Source of the DNA: Metarhizium brunneum
Taxonomy: Eukaryota; Ascomycota; Sordariomycetes; Hypocreales; Clavicipitaceae
DNA: 64,000 nt
Assembly (NCBI RefSeq): GCF_013426205.1
Contig: NC_089423.1
Coordinates: 2,046,001-2,110,000 of the forward strand
Direction: 5' to 3'
The stretch's first letter is position 1. Each line of letters begins with the position of its first letter. The position numbers and the translations under genes are program-made. The notes below the pieces were generated by a model. The model saw only the letters and a list, made by a program, of their open reading frames with translations, did no database searches and was not told the DNA's origin. Of this stretch, positions 26,761-39,634 are shown piece after piece.

Positions 26761-27759
26761 ATGGCTTCCAACCCCCCTGCGAGATGCTGCAGCCTAGGAA
26801 GCTTGTTTGAGTACGTTGAAGCTCCCCGCATGTCCCTCCAGGACAAAACGTCTTAATTCGGAGACGTGCAGCCTTTCCCTGCTCCCTTGACTGTTACACT
26901 GTAGTCTTCACTGTGCCGTTGCTATTAGGCGGTCGCCAAATTGCTAAACTTATCTACAGAGGCAAGCCCACGGGCAAGCTCACCAAAATCGACAACAAAA
27001 TCGATGCTTACGTCGCCACTCCTCCTGAGGGCAAAGCCCGCAACGGCTATGGAATTCTCTACCTTCCCGATGTCATTGGTATCTGGCAGAACAGCCAGCT
27101 GATGGCGGACCTCTTTGCCGAGCAAGGTTACGTCACCGTCGTGCTTGACCTGTTCAACGGCGACCCTGTCAAGCTGAATGATAAGCCGGCGGGCTTCGAC
27201 ATTATGACTTGGTTGAAAGAGGGCACCGATGGAAACAACCCTCATACTGTGCCCTATGTCGACCCCATTGTCGAGGCTGGTATTAAATATATCAAGGGGC
27301 TGGGGGTAACGAAGCTCGGAGCCGTTGGCTACTGCTTCGGTGCCAAGGTAATTTAGTTTTTGCTTTCTTTCTTTCTTTCTTTTTTTTTCAAATTCCGGAT
27401 CTGGCTCGCTAATTGAGTTCGATTATTAGTACCTTGTTCGCCACTACAAGAACGGCATCGACGTCGGCTTCGTCGCACATCCCTCCTTTGTTGAGGAGGA
27501 CGAGCTCGCTGCCATTGGCGGTCCCTTGTCCATTGCTGCCGCAGAGACGGACAGCATCTTCCCCTCTGACAAACGGCACAAATCCGAGGTGATTCTCAAG
27601 GCTACTAAGAAGCCTTATCAGATTAACTTGTTTTCTGGGGTGGAGCACGGCTTTGCCGTTCGTGCCGATTTGAAGGTCAAGGTACAAAGGTTTGCCAGGG
27701 AGCAGGCATTCTTGCAGGCAGTGGCTTGGTTTGAAAACTATCTACTGGAGGACCAATAA
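26761..27759 (+). CDS. Dienelactone hydrolase family protein
   Basis: Alpha/beta hydrolase of the dienelactone hydrolase family. Bacterial members open dienelactone rings in chlorocatechol breakdown; the fungal substrate is unknown. Three exons: 26761-26810, 26960-27347 and 27430-27759. Introns are 149 nt (GTACGT...CAG) and 82 nt (GTAATT...TAG, with a T-rich tract). The spliced product is 255 aa. The short first exon supplies the family N-terminus MASNPPARCCSLG. The catalytic triad is present: Cys at about 142 in GYCFGAK, Asp at about 187 in AAETDSIFP, and His at about 219 in VEHGFAVR. No signal peptide, so cytosolic. Confidence 0.93.
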
Positions 27760-28390
27760 GAATGGAGGACCTGGCCATTTATTTGTGGTTGTTTAAAAGG
27801 CTTTGCTCGGTTTTCTGTGAAAGATTGACAAACTGGCGCGTAGATGAATACCAATGGGACAGTGTTTGGGGCTGGATGCCGAGAACAGTTTGTGACCTGA
27901 GGAGGCAGGCTGACCGATGTGATGTAATGACCTAGCGCGCTGAGAAGGAAAATGAGACAGAATGGCAAGATGGCTCTGTAAATTTGCCAGAATATATGTG
28001 CTGTTGGCTGGTGCTTGGCCGTGGCAATAGCTGATTTACATTGACACGAGATTGATGCCAAGTGGTGGTTTCAAGGCCTCAGCCGTAGCCTCAGCCGCTC
28101 CCGCTGCCAGTCAGCACCACCCGACCGCGCTAATAGTTAATTGATCCCTGCCCCAGGCGCCAGACCGCCAGCCGCCTTCCTCTCCTGCAAGCTGGCCCGT
28201 TTGGACCTAGTGTCGTCTGACTTGACCAGTTGACATCAATTGCATCTTTATTTAATACTGACACCATCTCGACGACACCAACACCAGCATCGACATCAGC
28301 GCCCTCTCAGCTACGCTTACATTTAATACTTCTGCAACCCGCCATCGTCCCCATGCCCCCGCAAGCCATGCCATAAAGGGTCTCGCCGCA
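27760..28390. other. Intergenic, promoter side of the TAPT1/Emp65-type gene
   Basis: No gene. Short imperfect GCCTCAGCC repeats occur around 28075-28110. A CAC/ACC-rich leader precedes the next ATG. Confidence 0.6.
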
Positions 28391-31300
28391 ATGGCAGCAA
28401 CCATGGATGCCATCAACACCCACGTCTCGTCGCCGCTTTCCACCACGGCTCCCCCCTCAGCATCTTCGTCTACCGGCCCGGGCCATGGGTCTCATGGATA
28501 TCCTTCGCCGCCCGTAACAGCCATTGATGAGCCATCTGCATCCGAAGATGAGTCGGGCAGAGGACGATCCAAATTCCCCTTGCTGCCGGACCCAGCCGCC
28601 GCTCTCGACCACCATTCTGACACGGCCCCCCTTCCTGTTGGGATGAATGCATCTCGCACCCCGTCTGTCGTCAAGTCTCGCCGTAGACAGACGAGCAGCT
28701 CCACGAATAAGACAAGTGACAGCGTGCAACGACTCACCGCCGCTGAGGTGCAGGAGCTCACAAGCTCGCCAGACTCATTGCCAATTGCGCCAGCTCCCGA
28801 ACGTCATTCGATTGACCAGGAAATAGCAGCCAAGACTGCTGAGCAACGCGAAATGCTTCGACAACGCTTCCAGAGCCGTTCTCCGGACCCGAGAAGATTA
28901 GACACGCTTCAAACAAACGGGGCGGCTGCCGAATCTTATGCTGGAGCTGGATACGCTGGGCTTTGGCATGTGCGAGAGGGAGCCCAGAGACAATGCTCGC
29001 CGCGGACTGTGTCGACGCCACCAACGTCTCGAGCTCAGCAATATGTGTTGGATACTGGCTCGCAGCCTACTTCTCCTCGACGATATTCATACAATCCGCT
29101 GCCCCGACCGACGCCGCTCAACTTGAATGGAGAAGCGGCCAACGGCTCTCTCAACGGACATGTGCTGTCGCCGGCCATTGCGACAAGCCCAGCAGCTATA
29201 AATGCTCAGCAGGCTTCCCCAGCTGCTCCCAGTCAAGGATATACCGGCCCCAGCCCGCCGTCACCTATTCCGTCCATGATCCCTCTCCCGCCCATGTCAC
29301 TTCCCACACACTTGCAGCTGGAGCTTGCAGCCCAGAGACCAAGCCCACTGTATATTCACCAATCTTATCTGAATGATATTCCGTACGAGTCTTATGCGGC
29401 CAAGCTGGAACGGTTGAAGAATGTCCTACTACTCCCCCCATACCTGGAGCGGACGTTGTATTTTGGCGCCCTGGCGTGTTTAGATGCGTGGCTGTATACC
29501 TTCACCATCCTTCCCATACGGTTCTTCATAGCGTCTGGTGTCTTGATCAAATGGTGGGGATATGTGGTATCCAAGGAGGCAAGATGGATGTTTGGATATG
29601 TACGAGATGGATTGGGTAGACTGTGGGAGCGTGGGCGAACGAGCCAATCCCGTAGGCCTAGCGATGTCTCTGACCGAGACCGTTCGCGAAGTCGCAGTCG
29701 TGTGAGGGAGCTGTTGAATGACGACGGAGGTTTGTCTGCACCGGGCCTCCGGGATCGATCCCATCACACGAAGACGGACCTGCATGTCGATGGTAATGAA
29801 GGTCCGAAATCACCACTTCCCAGTAAGCGACACCCTGTGCCACAGCTGGGCACTTTTCGTCACAAGAGAACAAAGTCGATTCCTTCAAGCCTATCAGCAT
29901 TTCACAAAGCAGATTTACTACAGGGAGCCGTCATCATTTGTAGCTCATTTGCTCTGATGACTCTGGATGCCAGCCGCATGTACCACTTTATACGGGCGCA
30001 ATCGGCCATCAAGCTGTACGTTATATACAACATCCTCGAGGTTGGCGACCGTCTCCTTTCAGCCCTTGGACAAGACATCCTGGAATGTCTATTTAGCAAC
30101 GAAACCCTGTCACGCAACCCCTCTGGTCGGTCAAAGATCCTGTTGCCGCTCGGCATGTTCATCCTCGCCCTGGTCTACAATTGTCTACACTCGGTTGCGC
30201 TTTACTACCAGGTCATTACGCTCAACGTTGCCGTCAACTCATACTCCAACGCTCTTCTCACCCTCCTCTTATCCAACCAATTTGTCGAAATCAAAAGCAC
30301 CGTGTTTAAACGCTTTGAAAAGGACAATCTTTTCCAATTGACGTGTGCAGATATTGTGGAGCGCTTCCACCTTTGGATCATGCTTCTCATCATCGGTATG
30401 CGCAACATCGTGGAAGTGGGTGCTTTCTCTGTCCCCGGCGCGGGTTTCGACTCGACGCACGAAGATGGCTCGAGTGCGGTGCCGTTGCACCCGCCATCGA
30501 TTTTGCCACATAGTTTCACGGTGTTGCCGTCGTGGTTGAGGTCGGGCGAGGCGCTGTCACCCTTTCTGATTGTTGTTGGAAGTGAGATGTTGGTTGACAC
30601 GATAAAACATGCCTATGTGACCAAGTTTAACAATATCAAGCCCAACTTTTACGGGAGAACACTAGACATTCTGTGCAAAGACTACTATACCAATGTACGT
30701 ACACAACACTTGTGTCTCCGTCATGTTCATACTGTCTAATCTCACTTGTCTTAGGCCTTCGTCACCCCCTCGCTCACGCGCAGACTCGGCCTGGCAGTCA
30801 TCCCGCTCTCATGCCTCTTTATCCGCGCCTCTATCCAAACCTACCACATGTTTCTGGCCACCCATGTGCACATGCCCATCCCGCCATCCACGCAGACCTC
30901 TTTAACTGAAGAATCCGCCGTGCCCTCATCACCCGCCATGATCGCTGCACTAAGTCGCTTCGACGCCCTTATCCGCGATTCCCTCGGTCGTGCCACGTAC
31001 GGCTACCCCTACGGCTCACCACTCAACTCTCGTCCTTGGTACTCATGGACATCCGATGACTTGATCGCCGCGTTAACAATGGTGGTCGTCTTCTTCATCG
31101 TCTTCCTTGTCCTTCTCATCCTTAAACTTCTGCTCGGCATGGTCCTGCTCCAATACTCGCGAAACAGATACGCCAAGATGAAACAAAAGGAAAGCTTGGT
31201 CGCGCTGGGCAAAGCCGAACGAGAATCGTACGATGCTACCGGCAGACGGGTCGGTGGAAGAGGGGACGTTGAAGTTACGGACGATAAAGCTCGGTGGATA

Positions 31301-31438
31301 CATGCCGACAAGTCGGAGGGATTGAAGGGCGGCAAGGGCCCTGGAGGCAAGAAGAGCGATGACAAGGGTGGGAAGAAGCCGGACGGCGATTATATGGGCG
31401 TCGCAAGATATGAGATGGTTGCCAAGAGGATATGGTAG
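28391..31438 (+). CDS. TAPT1 / Emp65-family multi-pass ER membrane protein
   Basis: 995 aa from two exons, 28391-30694 and 30755-31438. The 60-nt intron (GTACGT...TAG) has a TCTAAT branch-like site. The first ~330 residues are Ser/Pro-rich and disordered. The family domain starts near LPPYLERTLYFGALACLDAWLY. It includes the conserved HKADLLQG, YVIYNILEVGDRLLSALGQDILE, YSNALLTLLLSNQFVEIKS and FKRFEKDNLFQL segments, with several membrane spans between them. A last span (about 860-885) and a Lys/Gly-rich cytosolic tail close the protein. In yeast, Emp65 works with the SUN-like protein Slp1 in ER quality control of membrane-protein folding. In animals TAPT1 affects cilia and patterning. The same ER role here is inferred. 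Confidence 0.92.
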
Positions 31439-31884
31439 ATCGGGGTTTGTATAACATGTATGGTATGCTACGAGTATCGTTATATCCACACTACTTACCA
31501 CTTTGGCGCTTTTTGTGGTGGCTGATTCATGGCTCTGCGCCAAAGAATAAGATGCAGTCTGCCTGCCCCCGTGTGCATGGCGTTTCTGAGCTAGTCCACG
31601 AGCGGTAATATATCACGTTAATGTTAGAGACCTTTACTTAAATTCAGTCATGCATCGGTGATTTCAAGGCTTCCTTAATTTGGTGTATTGCGTACACAAT
31701 TTCTATTAACCGGTCAACTAACCTAACATATCCTTCAACCTAAACATCGCTACCGCCCCTTTTACTTTTGTCATTGATTCGCGAATCTCATCAAGTATAG
31801 TCATATCTTCATGGCCTCGGGCGTTATTGTTCTTGAAAAAAATGTTCGTACGTATCGTGCTTCAGCTCACATGACAGGCAAAGT
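31439..31884. other. Convergent 3' intergenic region
   Basis: 3' flanks of the TAPT1-type gene (+) and KAP123 (-). AT-rich around 31600-31800. No gene seen. Confidence 0.6.
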
Positions 31885-34800
31885 TTACTGTCGCAAGGTC
31901 TGCACCATACGCTGCACCATCTGTCGGGTATCTTGCTCCAACTGCTCCTCAGGCTCTCCCAGGACCTTCTCAAAGATGCCGACCAGTTGGGGTGTCAGCT
32001 GCTGCACAGTAGGGTTGGATTGTTCGTACAGCTTGTAGATGCATTGGAAGATGGGTTCGTTCTCCTCATAATCTTCAGTTAGGGGGAGGACTTGGACAAT
32101 GGCGGGCAGGGCCTGCGCCACGAATCCGTTGTCGGGGTGCTTCATCATCATGCGGCACAGGCATCCGGCGACGTTGTCGGTGATGCGCATCTCGTGCACG
32201 GACAGCATGGGCTCAAGCTTTTCATAGAGTTGAGGGTAGAGAGGGATGGTCTTGACAGTGTCGTTTGAGTTGAGGATGAGGAGGCCAAGGGCATAGGCGG
32301 CGTTGGACTTGGTGAGTTGGTCGTGGTCTGAGAGGCGGCGGACCAAAGCTTGAGTCAGAGACTCGGTGAATTCAGTAATGGCCTCGCCAGAGTACTTTGC
32401 GACCTCAGCAATAGTGCCAACAGCAGTTGCTCGGTGCACATCCTCAGTCGAGCTAACTAGCCTGAGGACAGGCTTCTCAAAGATCTTCCATAGTTCGCCG
32501 AACTGAGTTCCCAGAGCGGCGGCCAGGCCAGAGACCACATCCAAGGCGGTGTCGACGACCAGCCAGTCATACTCAGAAGAGCCGGCATCAATCTCTTGCT
32601 CCTCATCCTCAGCACCGAGATCTTGCTGGCAGGGGTGCGAGCGTGTGACGATGGAGCTAACGACGGAGACGAGCTCCTGGAGCATGTCGGGCTTGGCCAC
32701 GAGAACAGCAGGGCCGCAAGCCTTCAAAGTGGCAGCGACGTTTCGGTTGATCTCGGTGATTACGGATCTATCATCTCGCTATTAGCTTCCAGCGTGGTAA
32801 CAAATGGCAAGAAGAAGGATTATGCAGATAAATATTGTCCAAATCAGTAGTAGATTAAACGCTTTCTCAGCACCCGCAATTTTGCGTCTGAGTGAGCTGG
32901 GTATAACGCAAGGTAATCATCATATTGGAAGGTGCAAAAGTCACAAGACAAAACACAAAATGCAGCAAATACGTACCGGTCGCTGTCGCTGGTCCAGATA
33001 TCCATGGTAGCCTTATGCAGAGCCTCGCCAATCTTGGCAATGGACGCGGGAGGAGCAGGGGTAGGAGGCATACCCGGCTGCCATTTTGAGCCAGAGCTCT
33101 CTTCCCAGACTTGGAACACCCGGCTATAAATGCGCCAAAGGGTGGAGATGGCGTTTTTACGGCACCCCTCGTAGGTATGGTCAGCAAAAGGAATGATCTG
33201 CTCAATCGACTTCTCGACATAGCTCTCCAGGTGGTTTGTGTTGCAAGAGTTCGAAATCACGTCGCCAAGGGTATCAATAGCGATCTCCTGCTCGAGGGCA
33301 ACAGCAGTGACGGCACCGAAATCCTCGAGACCGGCAAAGTCATCCAGATCCTCCCAGTCATCCTCGCCACCGGTGGCGATGATGTGATCTTCCTCGGAGC
33401 TAGGAGCCTTGACCTTGACACGCTTGCCACCGATAATGGCACCCTCAGCTAGCTGGCTAGGGTCAACTCCGGGCAGGTCAATTTCCTCTTCCTCGAGCTC
33501 GAGAGAAGCAAAAAGGCCCTTGAAGACACCCTCAAGGAAGTGGTCGAAATCGGTACCATAGACCTTGGACAGATTCGACCACAGGATAAAGCTGGTCTCC
33601 TTCAGGCGAGGGTTATCGAGGTGTAGAGCCTCCTCGCTTGCCTTCATCAAGTCCACAACATATGGCTGGAAGGCCTGAGGGCCGACAGCAATGGCAATTC
33701 GCCCTAAACTGTCACATGTGGCACTGCGGAGGTCCATGGCCTCGTCGGAGTCCTTGAGCATGACGAAACGTCCCAGAGCCTTCATGGCGCCGTCGAAGAA
33801 AGGTTGGAACTCCTTGTCCATTGAGGATGCAATGGCTCCAACGGCAGAGGCAGCCGCAGCCTTGACGCCATAGTCCTCATGGTCCAGAAGCTTGATCATG
33901 GGTCCAATCAGATTAGGACCATACTGGGCCATGATCTTGGTGTCAATGCCATCGCCGAAAGTGTCGAGAGCACCACAGGCACAACGAACAATGCTGATAT
34001 TCTTCTTATCAGTGGTGCCCTGCGAAGCGGACTCGAGATTCTTCAAGACGGCAGAAATAATTTGCTCGTGGTGAGAAGACATCTCATCAGCCATTTCCTC
34101 AGCCAAGTGGATGAGACCAACGAGGGCAGCATGTCGGACACGAATATCAGAATCGCACAGCAAGTTGATCACTGTGGGCAGGAGAGGCTGGAGTTGAGTG
34201 GATATGAATTCGGGTGCACCCTCAGCAGCGTTTCCAAGAGAGAGCATGGCAGACATACGGTAGCCCGACTCAGAGTGAGCAGCAAAGGCGGGGAACTGAT
34301 CAAGCATAGGCACAGCGACCAGGCGAGGCGGGAGTTCGCTAGCAAGAGTGTTGACCAGGCTAATGGCGGTGCGGGCAGGAGTCATGTCCTCATCCTCATC
34401 GTCATCATCGAGCTCGGTGATGATCTGCATGGCCTTGATCATGAGCTCGGCGGCAACCTCTTTCATGCCCTGAATCTTCATTCGGCGATATCGCACACAC
34501 TGGATGAGCAGGCTGAGGGCCTGCGTACGAGCGTCATCCTCTGCGTTTGTGTTGGCGCCGAGGTTGATCATGAACTGAAGGAGGTCCCGAAGGTGGGCGG
34601 CCAGGAAGCTGGGGTCACAGGCCAAGTATGAGTGGAAGACCTCGAAGATGGTCTGGTAGCTCTCCTCATCTCCAGCCTCAACAGCAGCCTTCAGAATGTT
34701 GACAATGTTGGGGATGAAGCCTTGAACAGCCTTGAGCGACTGAGGGTCTTCCTCGGGTTCAATATTCATCAATATGACACCAATAGCCTGGACGATGTTG

Positions 34801-35576
34801 ATGCGAACTTCCTTGCTCTCGGGGTCCTCAATGCGAGACTGGAAGAGCTGGAGCAGCTGATGGGTGTGTTCTTCGAAGTGCTCGGGACTATCCTCCAGCA
34901 TGGAGAAGAGGATGAAAGAGCCCACTTCTCTCGACTGAACATTGTCGCTGTTGTTGAGAGGCAGGAGCTGCTTGAGGAACTCCTCAGCGTCGCCATTCTC
35001 CAAATCAAGGCCGACAATGCCGGCGACGAGACGGGAGAGGGCGTGGCGAGTAGTGGCAGAGTCCTCCTTCAGAGCGCCCTCAAGCAAGTGGGAACGTGCC
35101 AAAGGTTTCTTGTCCTCAGCAGTGCTGGCCCAATGTCTAGGGGCTAGTCGCAGAGCCTGAACGGCGGCAAGCTGTCGGACGGTACCATCTTTGTGGGTGA
35201 GGGCAATCTCGATGAGCAAGATGAGCGACTCTGGCTTGGAGTAGTAGTTCTTTTGGAGATCTGCTGTGGCGGCCTTGACCTGTTCTGTGTTGGCTGTTGA
35301 GAACATGTGTTAGCAAATTGTCGACTTTGAAGCATCTGTTTGTACTACGTTAAAACGAGGCCTCGGAGAAAACGAGTAGGATATTGAGGATGAAATCAAG
35401 CCTGTTGATTCACGACGCGTCCGTGTCAAGCGATGCCAGCTGGTAACATGATGAAAGGGTTGAGGGGAAGAGTGATGCCAGACCACAGCTGAGGACTGAC
35501 TGGTGGAATAGAGCAGCAAGAAGCACTTACGAACTTGACTGGCCTGCAGCAACTGAGCAAGCTGATCCTTATCCAT
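31885..35576 (-). CDS. KAP123: Importin beta-4 / karyopherin KAP123
   Basis: Nuclear import receptor of the importin-beta family. In yeast Kap123 carries ribosomal proteins and histones H3/H4 into the nucleus. Three exons: 35576-35531 (only 46 nt), 35293-32977 and 32767-31885. Introns are 237 nt (GTAAGT...CAG, TGCTAAC branch) and 209 nt (GTACGT...TAG). The spliced product is 1081 aa, a normal length. It starts MDKDQLAQLLQASQ, followed by the importin-beta N-terminal block with QVKAATADLQKNYY. HEAT repeats then run throughout, with acidic loops such as DDDDEDED (about 330) and the E/D-rich segment near residue 650. The long first intron may hold regulatory sequence. Confidence 0.95.
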
Positions 35577-37391
35577 CTTTGCCGCTTCGCTATGCAACGC
35601 TCTTGCGACAAAGCATGAAAAGAATGGAAGAGATGGCGGGTGAGGAGACGGTGAAGAAAAAAAAAAAGTGTGGTCTGCCCCTCGAAATTATATCGCGGCA
35701 GAAAAAAAAATATTATTATGGTAGCCACCCAGCCAAGGGACCTCTGGGCTCGCTGGCCCAGAGAGCCCCGCTTCGATGAGGGGCAAAGCTTGAGGCCTGC
35801 TCCTGCTAACCCAAGGCCAGGCAAATGTGCAGATTGCGGCCTGGCGGATCATCTTAGCCATTGACCGTCGACATTTTCATCAACGTTGAAGCCTCGGAAC
35901 CTGCAGTCGGCATCGATAAAGGTGTGGAAACCTTGTCGCTCTCTCCCGGATTGACCGCTGCCGATGGTCTTCCATGCCTAGGGTCTCAGAGCGGTTGTGT
36001 CGTTCGAATGTCTGGCTCGTGTTATCATTGTTTTTCAATGAGGTGTTCAATGGACGCAGACTGGCCAAGCCTATTACGTATTCCTCTCAACCAGGCATGG
36101 TACTCCCGTACAACCTGGCCACCAGTCTCGCAACCCCGTTGCCGTGACGAGAACTTCTCCTGCAGGCATGGCCAACATCGCCGTGACCAACCCTGGACGC
36201 CACCCTGCTGATAGACTCTTAGTTGTATTGTAGTTTTGGAGGTGACACCGTATCTGGCGGCATAAATGGTGTGTTGGGATTGGCGTCGGAGCTACCCAAA
36301 CATCAATGAGAACAACAGAAATTTCGCTGGGGTGTGCTTCTCTCCTTTAAATACTACCAGTTCCTGAAAGTCCCTGGATGTCCAGGGGTTTCCCAGCCAC
36401 CTCCAACGAAGCGCTTGTGACAGGGAGGACAGGGGCCAGGGCCGGCCAACGCGTATCTGAAAACGCGTCAAAATTTTCGCTTTACAAAGTAGTAGTACTA
36501 CGTACCCCGTTCTCCGTACTCCCGACTCCATCCCAGTGACAGGAAGAGGGAAGGCGGTTCCTGTTTGATTTGGAGTGCTGAGTGTGGTCTGTGATCTGTC
36601 CCCAAGAGCCTCATGCTTGTCTTGTCGTAAACGACTGAGAAGATAAGTCGAGCATCATCAAGCGATATAGGTTACGTCGGTATAATTCACTGCCTGCAAG
36701 TCGAGTAGATGCCTACGCTTGTTTTTATTCGTCTAGGATCTCGGTTCTTTTCGGACCAATTCATCACAGAGCTCAGTTCCGTTTACGTGCTACACACAGT
36801 TCTGTTGACACCAACACGATAATAACCTAGCATTGATGAACTCCCCAAGGCCAAGGTTTCCAAATGAACTCTTTGTGAAGTCTGCTAATATCCAGTTCGT
36901 CTTGTTGTCCAACCCGTGTGCCGCAATTCGGCTACCAAGCTCGGCCAAATAATTTTATACGGAGTAGAGTGACAGGTATGGTAGGATATCATTCGGACTA
37001 GTAGTATACTGTCGCCACCAAGAAACCAAATCCTGTTTGAGAAACGCCTAAATGACTGGATGCTGCGAACGGAGCGAGTGACATAGGGCTCAGCCTGCTG
37101 ACCCTGCCACGTCGTGACATCTTGGGCAGGACCGAACTCCGAACTCATCAAATCATGGTCCAAGAGCACATTCTGGCTGTCAGAACTGCCTCCTAATCGT
37201 GAATTGCCCATACCAAAAGTTCCAGGAACAAATAAAGTGATAGCAGGTGGCAAAAGACACTGCTTGTTACGTCTTAGAATTAGGATTGTACCGGTGAATG
37301 CCTCCAAAGGTGCAATTGCGAAGCATGAGTTGGAACTAGAATTGATGCTAGCCTCAGTGCAACGGCATGAATAGCCTTGGGCGAAGGCTTC
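35577..37391. other. 1.8-kb intergenic region, no gene seen
   Basis: Upstream of KAP123 and 3' of the LysM gene. It holds one TACGGAGTA (36958-36966), a 10-bp palindrome GTAGTACTAC near 36490-36500, and a near-match CTCCGTACTCC at about 36512-36522. The chance frame at 35861-36211 has no recognisable character. Confidence 0.6.
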
Positions 37392-37904
37392 CTAATCGGG
37401 TAGACAGATAATAGATCCCACTCTCAACATATCACAGTCCAACCCCTCGTTTGCGCTCAAGATCGAGTCGACGCTGATTCCTCGCCCATTTGCGATGGCC
37501 CAGCAGGTATCATCTTTTTTGACCGTGTATGGCGAAGTGCCAGAGATACAGATCGGTCGGGAAGTTTCCTCACCAGAGGCAGCGTAATGAAGGTACCAAA
37601 AAAGACCCAGGAGACACACGCCGATAATGACGCCAAAGTTAAGAAGTGGCATCAGCTCCGCCCGCCACGACTTGGAAGGCGAGATCTCGTGAGGCATCAA
37701 GAAGGGCTCGGTGTCGGCAGCATCATCCGGAAGCCCGTGGCCAACGCGTGTTAGCTGTCCATACTGACAACCGGGGGCACTCTCCCAGTAGCTGCCGTCT
37801 GCGTCTTGGAACGTGTAAACCTGAGTGTCAGCATCGTAACCAACCCGGCGCATGCCCTCGGGTAGTCGTTCTTCATCGGTGTCGTAATGCGAAAACCGAG
37901 ACAT
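37392..37904 (-). CDS. Single-pass LysM-domain membrane protein
   Basis: 170 aa, single exon, starting at the ATG at 37904 (the frame extends upstream only from a GTG). An N-terminal ~85-residue cytosolic part contains the motif RVGYDADTQVYTFQDADGSYW and an acidic stretch. One membrane span follows (about 91-111, LLNFGVIIGVCLLGLFWYLHY). The C-terminal LysM module is YTVKKDDTCWAIANGRGISVDSILSANEGLDCDMLRVGSIICLP. LysM modules bind N-acetylglucosamine polymers. There is no signal peptide, so the orientation is inferred. The protein is unlike secreted LysM effectors because of its N-terminal domain and anchor. It is better compared with small fungal membrane LysM proteins of unknown role. Confidence 0.88.
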   Translation of the reverse strand: MSRFSHYDTDEERLPEGMRRVGYDADTQVYTFQDADGSYWESAPGCQYGQLTRVGHGLPDDAADTEPFLMPHEISPSKSWRAELMPLLNFGVIIGVCLLGLFWYLHYAASGEETSRPICISGTSPYTVKKDDTCWAIANGRGISVDSILSANEGLDCDMLRVGSIICLPD

Positions 37905-38629
37905 GATGGGGGGGAAAGAGAGCACTATCCGAGAGACTATTGATATATTTAATTGATCTAAGGGTTGGGATTAACTTCAGAATGGAGGACGCAGAATCGA
38001 GAAAAGTCAAGACGGCAGTTGGGCCATCAGGCATCCAGACGTCGGAAGTGTTAGAACGTGAAACGGAGAGTACGTCAGCGTCCTGAGGCCATTGATGCGG
38101 TTGATTCATTGGTCACCATGCGCACTGTGGCCTCGCACCGGGCAAACCTCAGGGGCCATCGGCAATTTGATGCTACATAAGAGGCAGGCGCAACCCCAAT
38201 GCATCACCTGCCGAAGGGTACCTACAATGCGCAATAGACGCAGGTAGATTTTTCATACTCGACCACTAATATAAAACATCACGGGATTTCTCGCAAATAT
38301 CATACACCGACTTTAGTCTACGTTAACCGCTGTGCTCCGTGCACACTTTGCTCTTGTTTGTTATCTCATACTCTCGGCTGGCATTTGCCATGCCCCCACT
38401 AGTTGGCCACGCTAGCAATCTTCATCCCTTCGTGCTGACGTCTGGCTTCAATATGGTTGGCCAACACGATGTCAGCCATATCATCAATCACGGCTGCGCC
38501 TTGCAAATGTCCTAATCAGGATGCTATGGCTTGCCATTGTGCTACAAACTAGATTCACGCACCACTGACCATTCAACCTGATGCACGCGGTCAACATGCT
38601 GCATTAATCAACTCGTCCCTACTAACAAC
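37905..38629. other. Divergent intergenic region, LysM gene / Zn2Cys6 relic
   Basis: 725 bases without a gene or clear regulatory element. Confidence 0.55.
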
Positions 38630-39634
38630 ATGCCACGTCTCTACCACACCAAGTCCCGAACAGGATGTGCTCGCTGTCGGGCACGACGTGTCAAGGTAAA
38701 TATACCCATTCACACAACCGTACTACCAACATACATATTGACGCTGATCAGTGCGACGAGTCTCGGCCAAAATGTGTACGTATAACCGGCTCCACACCCA
38801 ACCTTTCAGCATACTGACCAATTCAAATAGAAAAGCTGTGGCAGGCATGGTGTAGAGTGTATTTATGACCGACCAGCCGGGTCTAACGGATCGTCTTCTT
38901 CCAAGACTCATCATTATGCACAGTTTTAGCCCTCCTCCACCCCCTTCCACCGGCCAGAATGCCAGAGGTCCTAATGCTGAGAATTTTGACCTGCTAGCGG
39001 AGGAGAGTCGCGATCGGCGTTGTCGAGAAATGCGATTGCTGCACTATTTTACTGTAGAAGTAACTACCACGATGTCAGGATACTTTTTTCCCCAAATCAA
39101 GAAGATTTGGACCGTGGATGTGCCGTCCATGGCCATGGAATAAGACCCGACAGCGAAAATTAATGTGGTCACTGAGTCGTCTGCCCCGTTTGTCGAGCCC
39201 TCGGTTCTTTTCTGTGAGGCAAATCGAAACGATTCCCATACTTGCTCATCTCACAACCCGGAGACGGTGATGCTGAAGATCAAGAGGCTTACTCAAGTAC
39301 CGCCTGCTTGATTGGAGCTTTGTTGGCGGCCCAAGAAACACCAGAGCATGCTGCGACTACATGGCGAAAAGTCGTGATATTTCCTATTCTCTTTCCGAAA
39401 CGGTTTTTAGATCTTTTAAATCTACGGAGACCGCGCGCCTTGGTGATTTTGGCACACTTCTTCGGCGCGGCCGCCAGGTTTAGTGACGTGTGGTGGGTTG
39501 GGGACAGCCCCCGACGGGAGGTTCTCGCTATTGAGGAATATCTGGGACCAGGTTGGCAGTATCAGATGACATGGCCAATCAAAGCTATTCGGAAATCAGC
39601 CTCCCCATGTGGTCTTGCCGCATCGACTCAGTGA
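38630..39634 (+). pseudogene. Decayed Zn2Cys6 transcription factor gene
   Basis: Exons 38630-38695, 38752-38775 and the start of a third from 38831 join in frame, with introns GTAAAT...CAG and GTACGT...TAG. They give a complete zinc cluster (CX2C-X6-C-X6-C-X2C-X6-C) with the usual SRTGCARCRARRVK start. The frame then meets TAG at 38927-38929. In the next frame (about 38913-39143) the sequence continues as a recognisable linker and the EMRLLHYFTVEV...WTVDVPSMA segment, which normally follows the finger in this regulator class. Further on (about 39290-39610) lies the typical C-terminal end: RRPRALVILAHF, a WWVG motif and EVLAIEEYLGPGW. The ~250-residue middle is missing. Frameshift, stops and internal loss together indicate a pseudogene. 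A 62-aa finger-only product remains possible. Confidence 0.75.

Noticed and set aside
33879..35147. Long + strand frames (250 and 171 codons) opposite KAP123
   Set aside because: Shadows of a long HEAT-repeat coding exon. No domain character of their own.
35861..36211. 116-codon frame upstream of KAP123
   Set aside because: No recognisable family features, not supported by neighbours, and near the length expected by chance.
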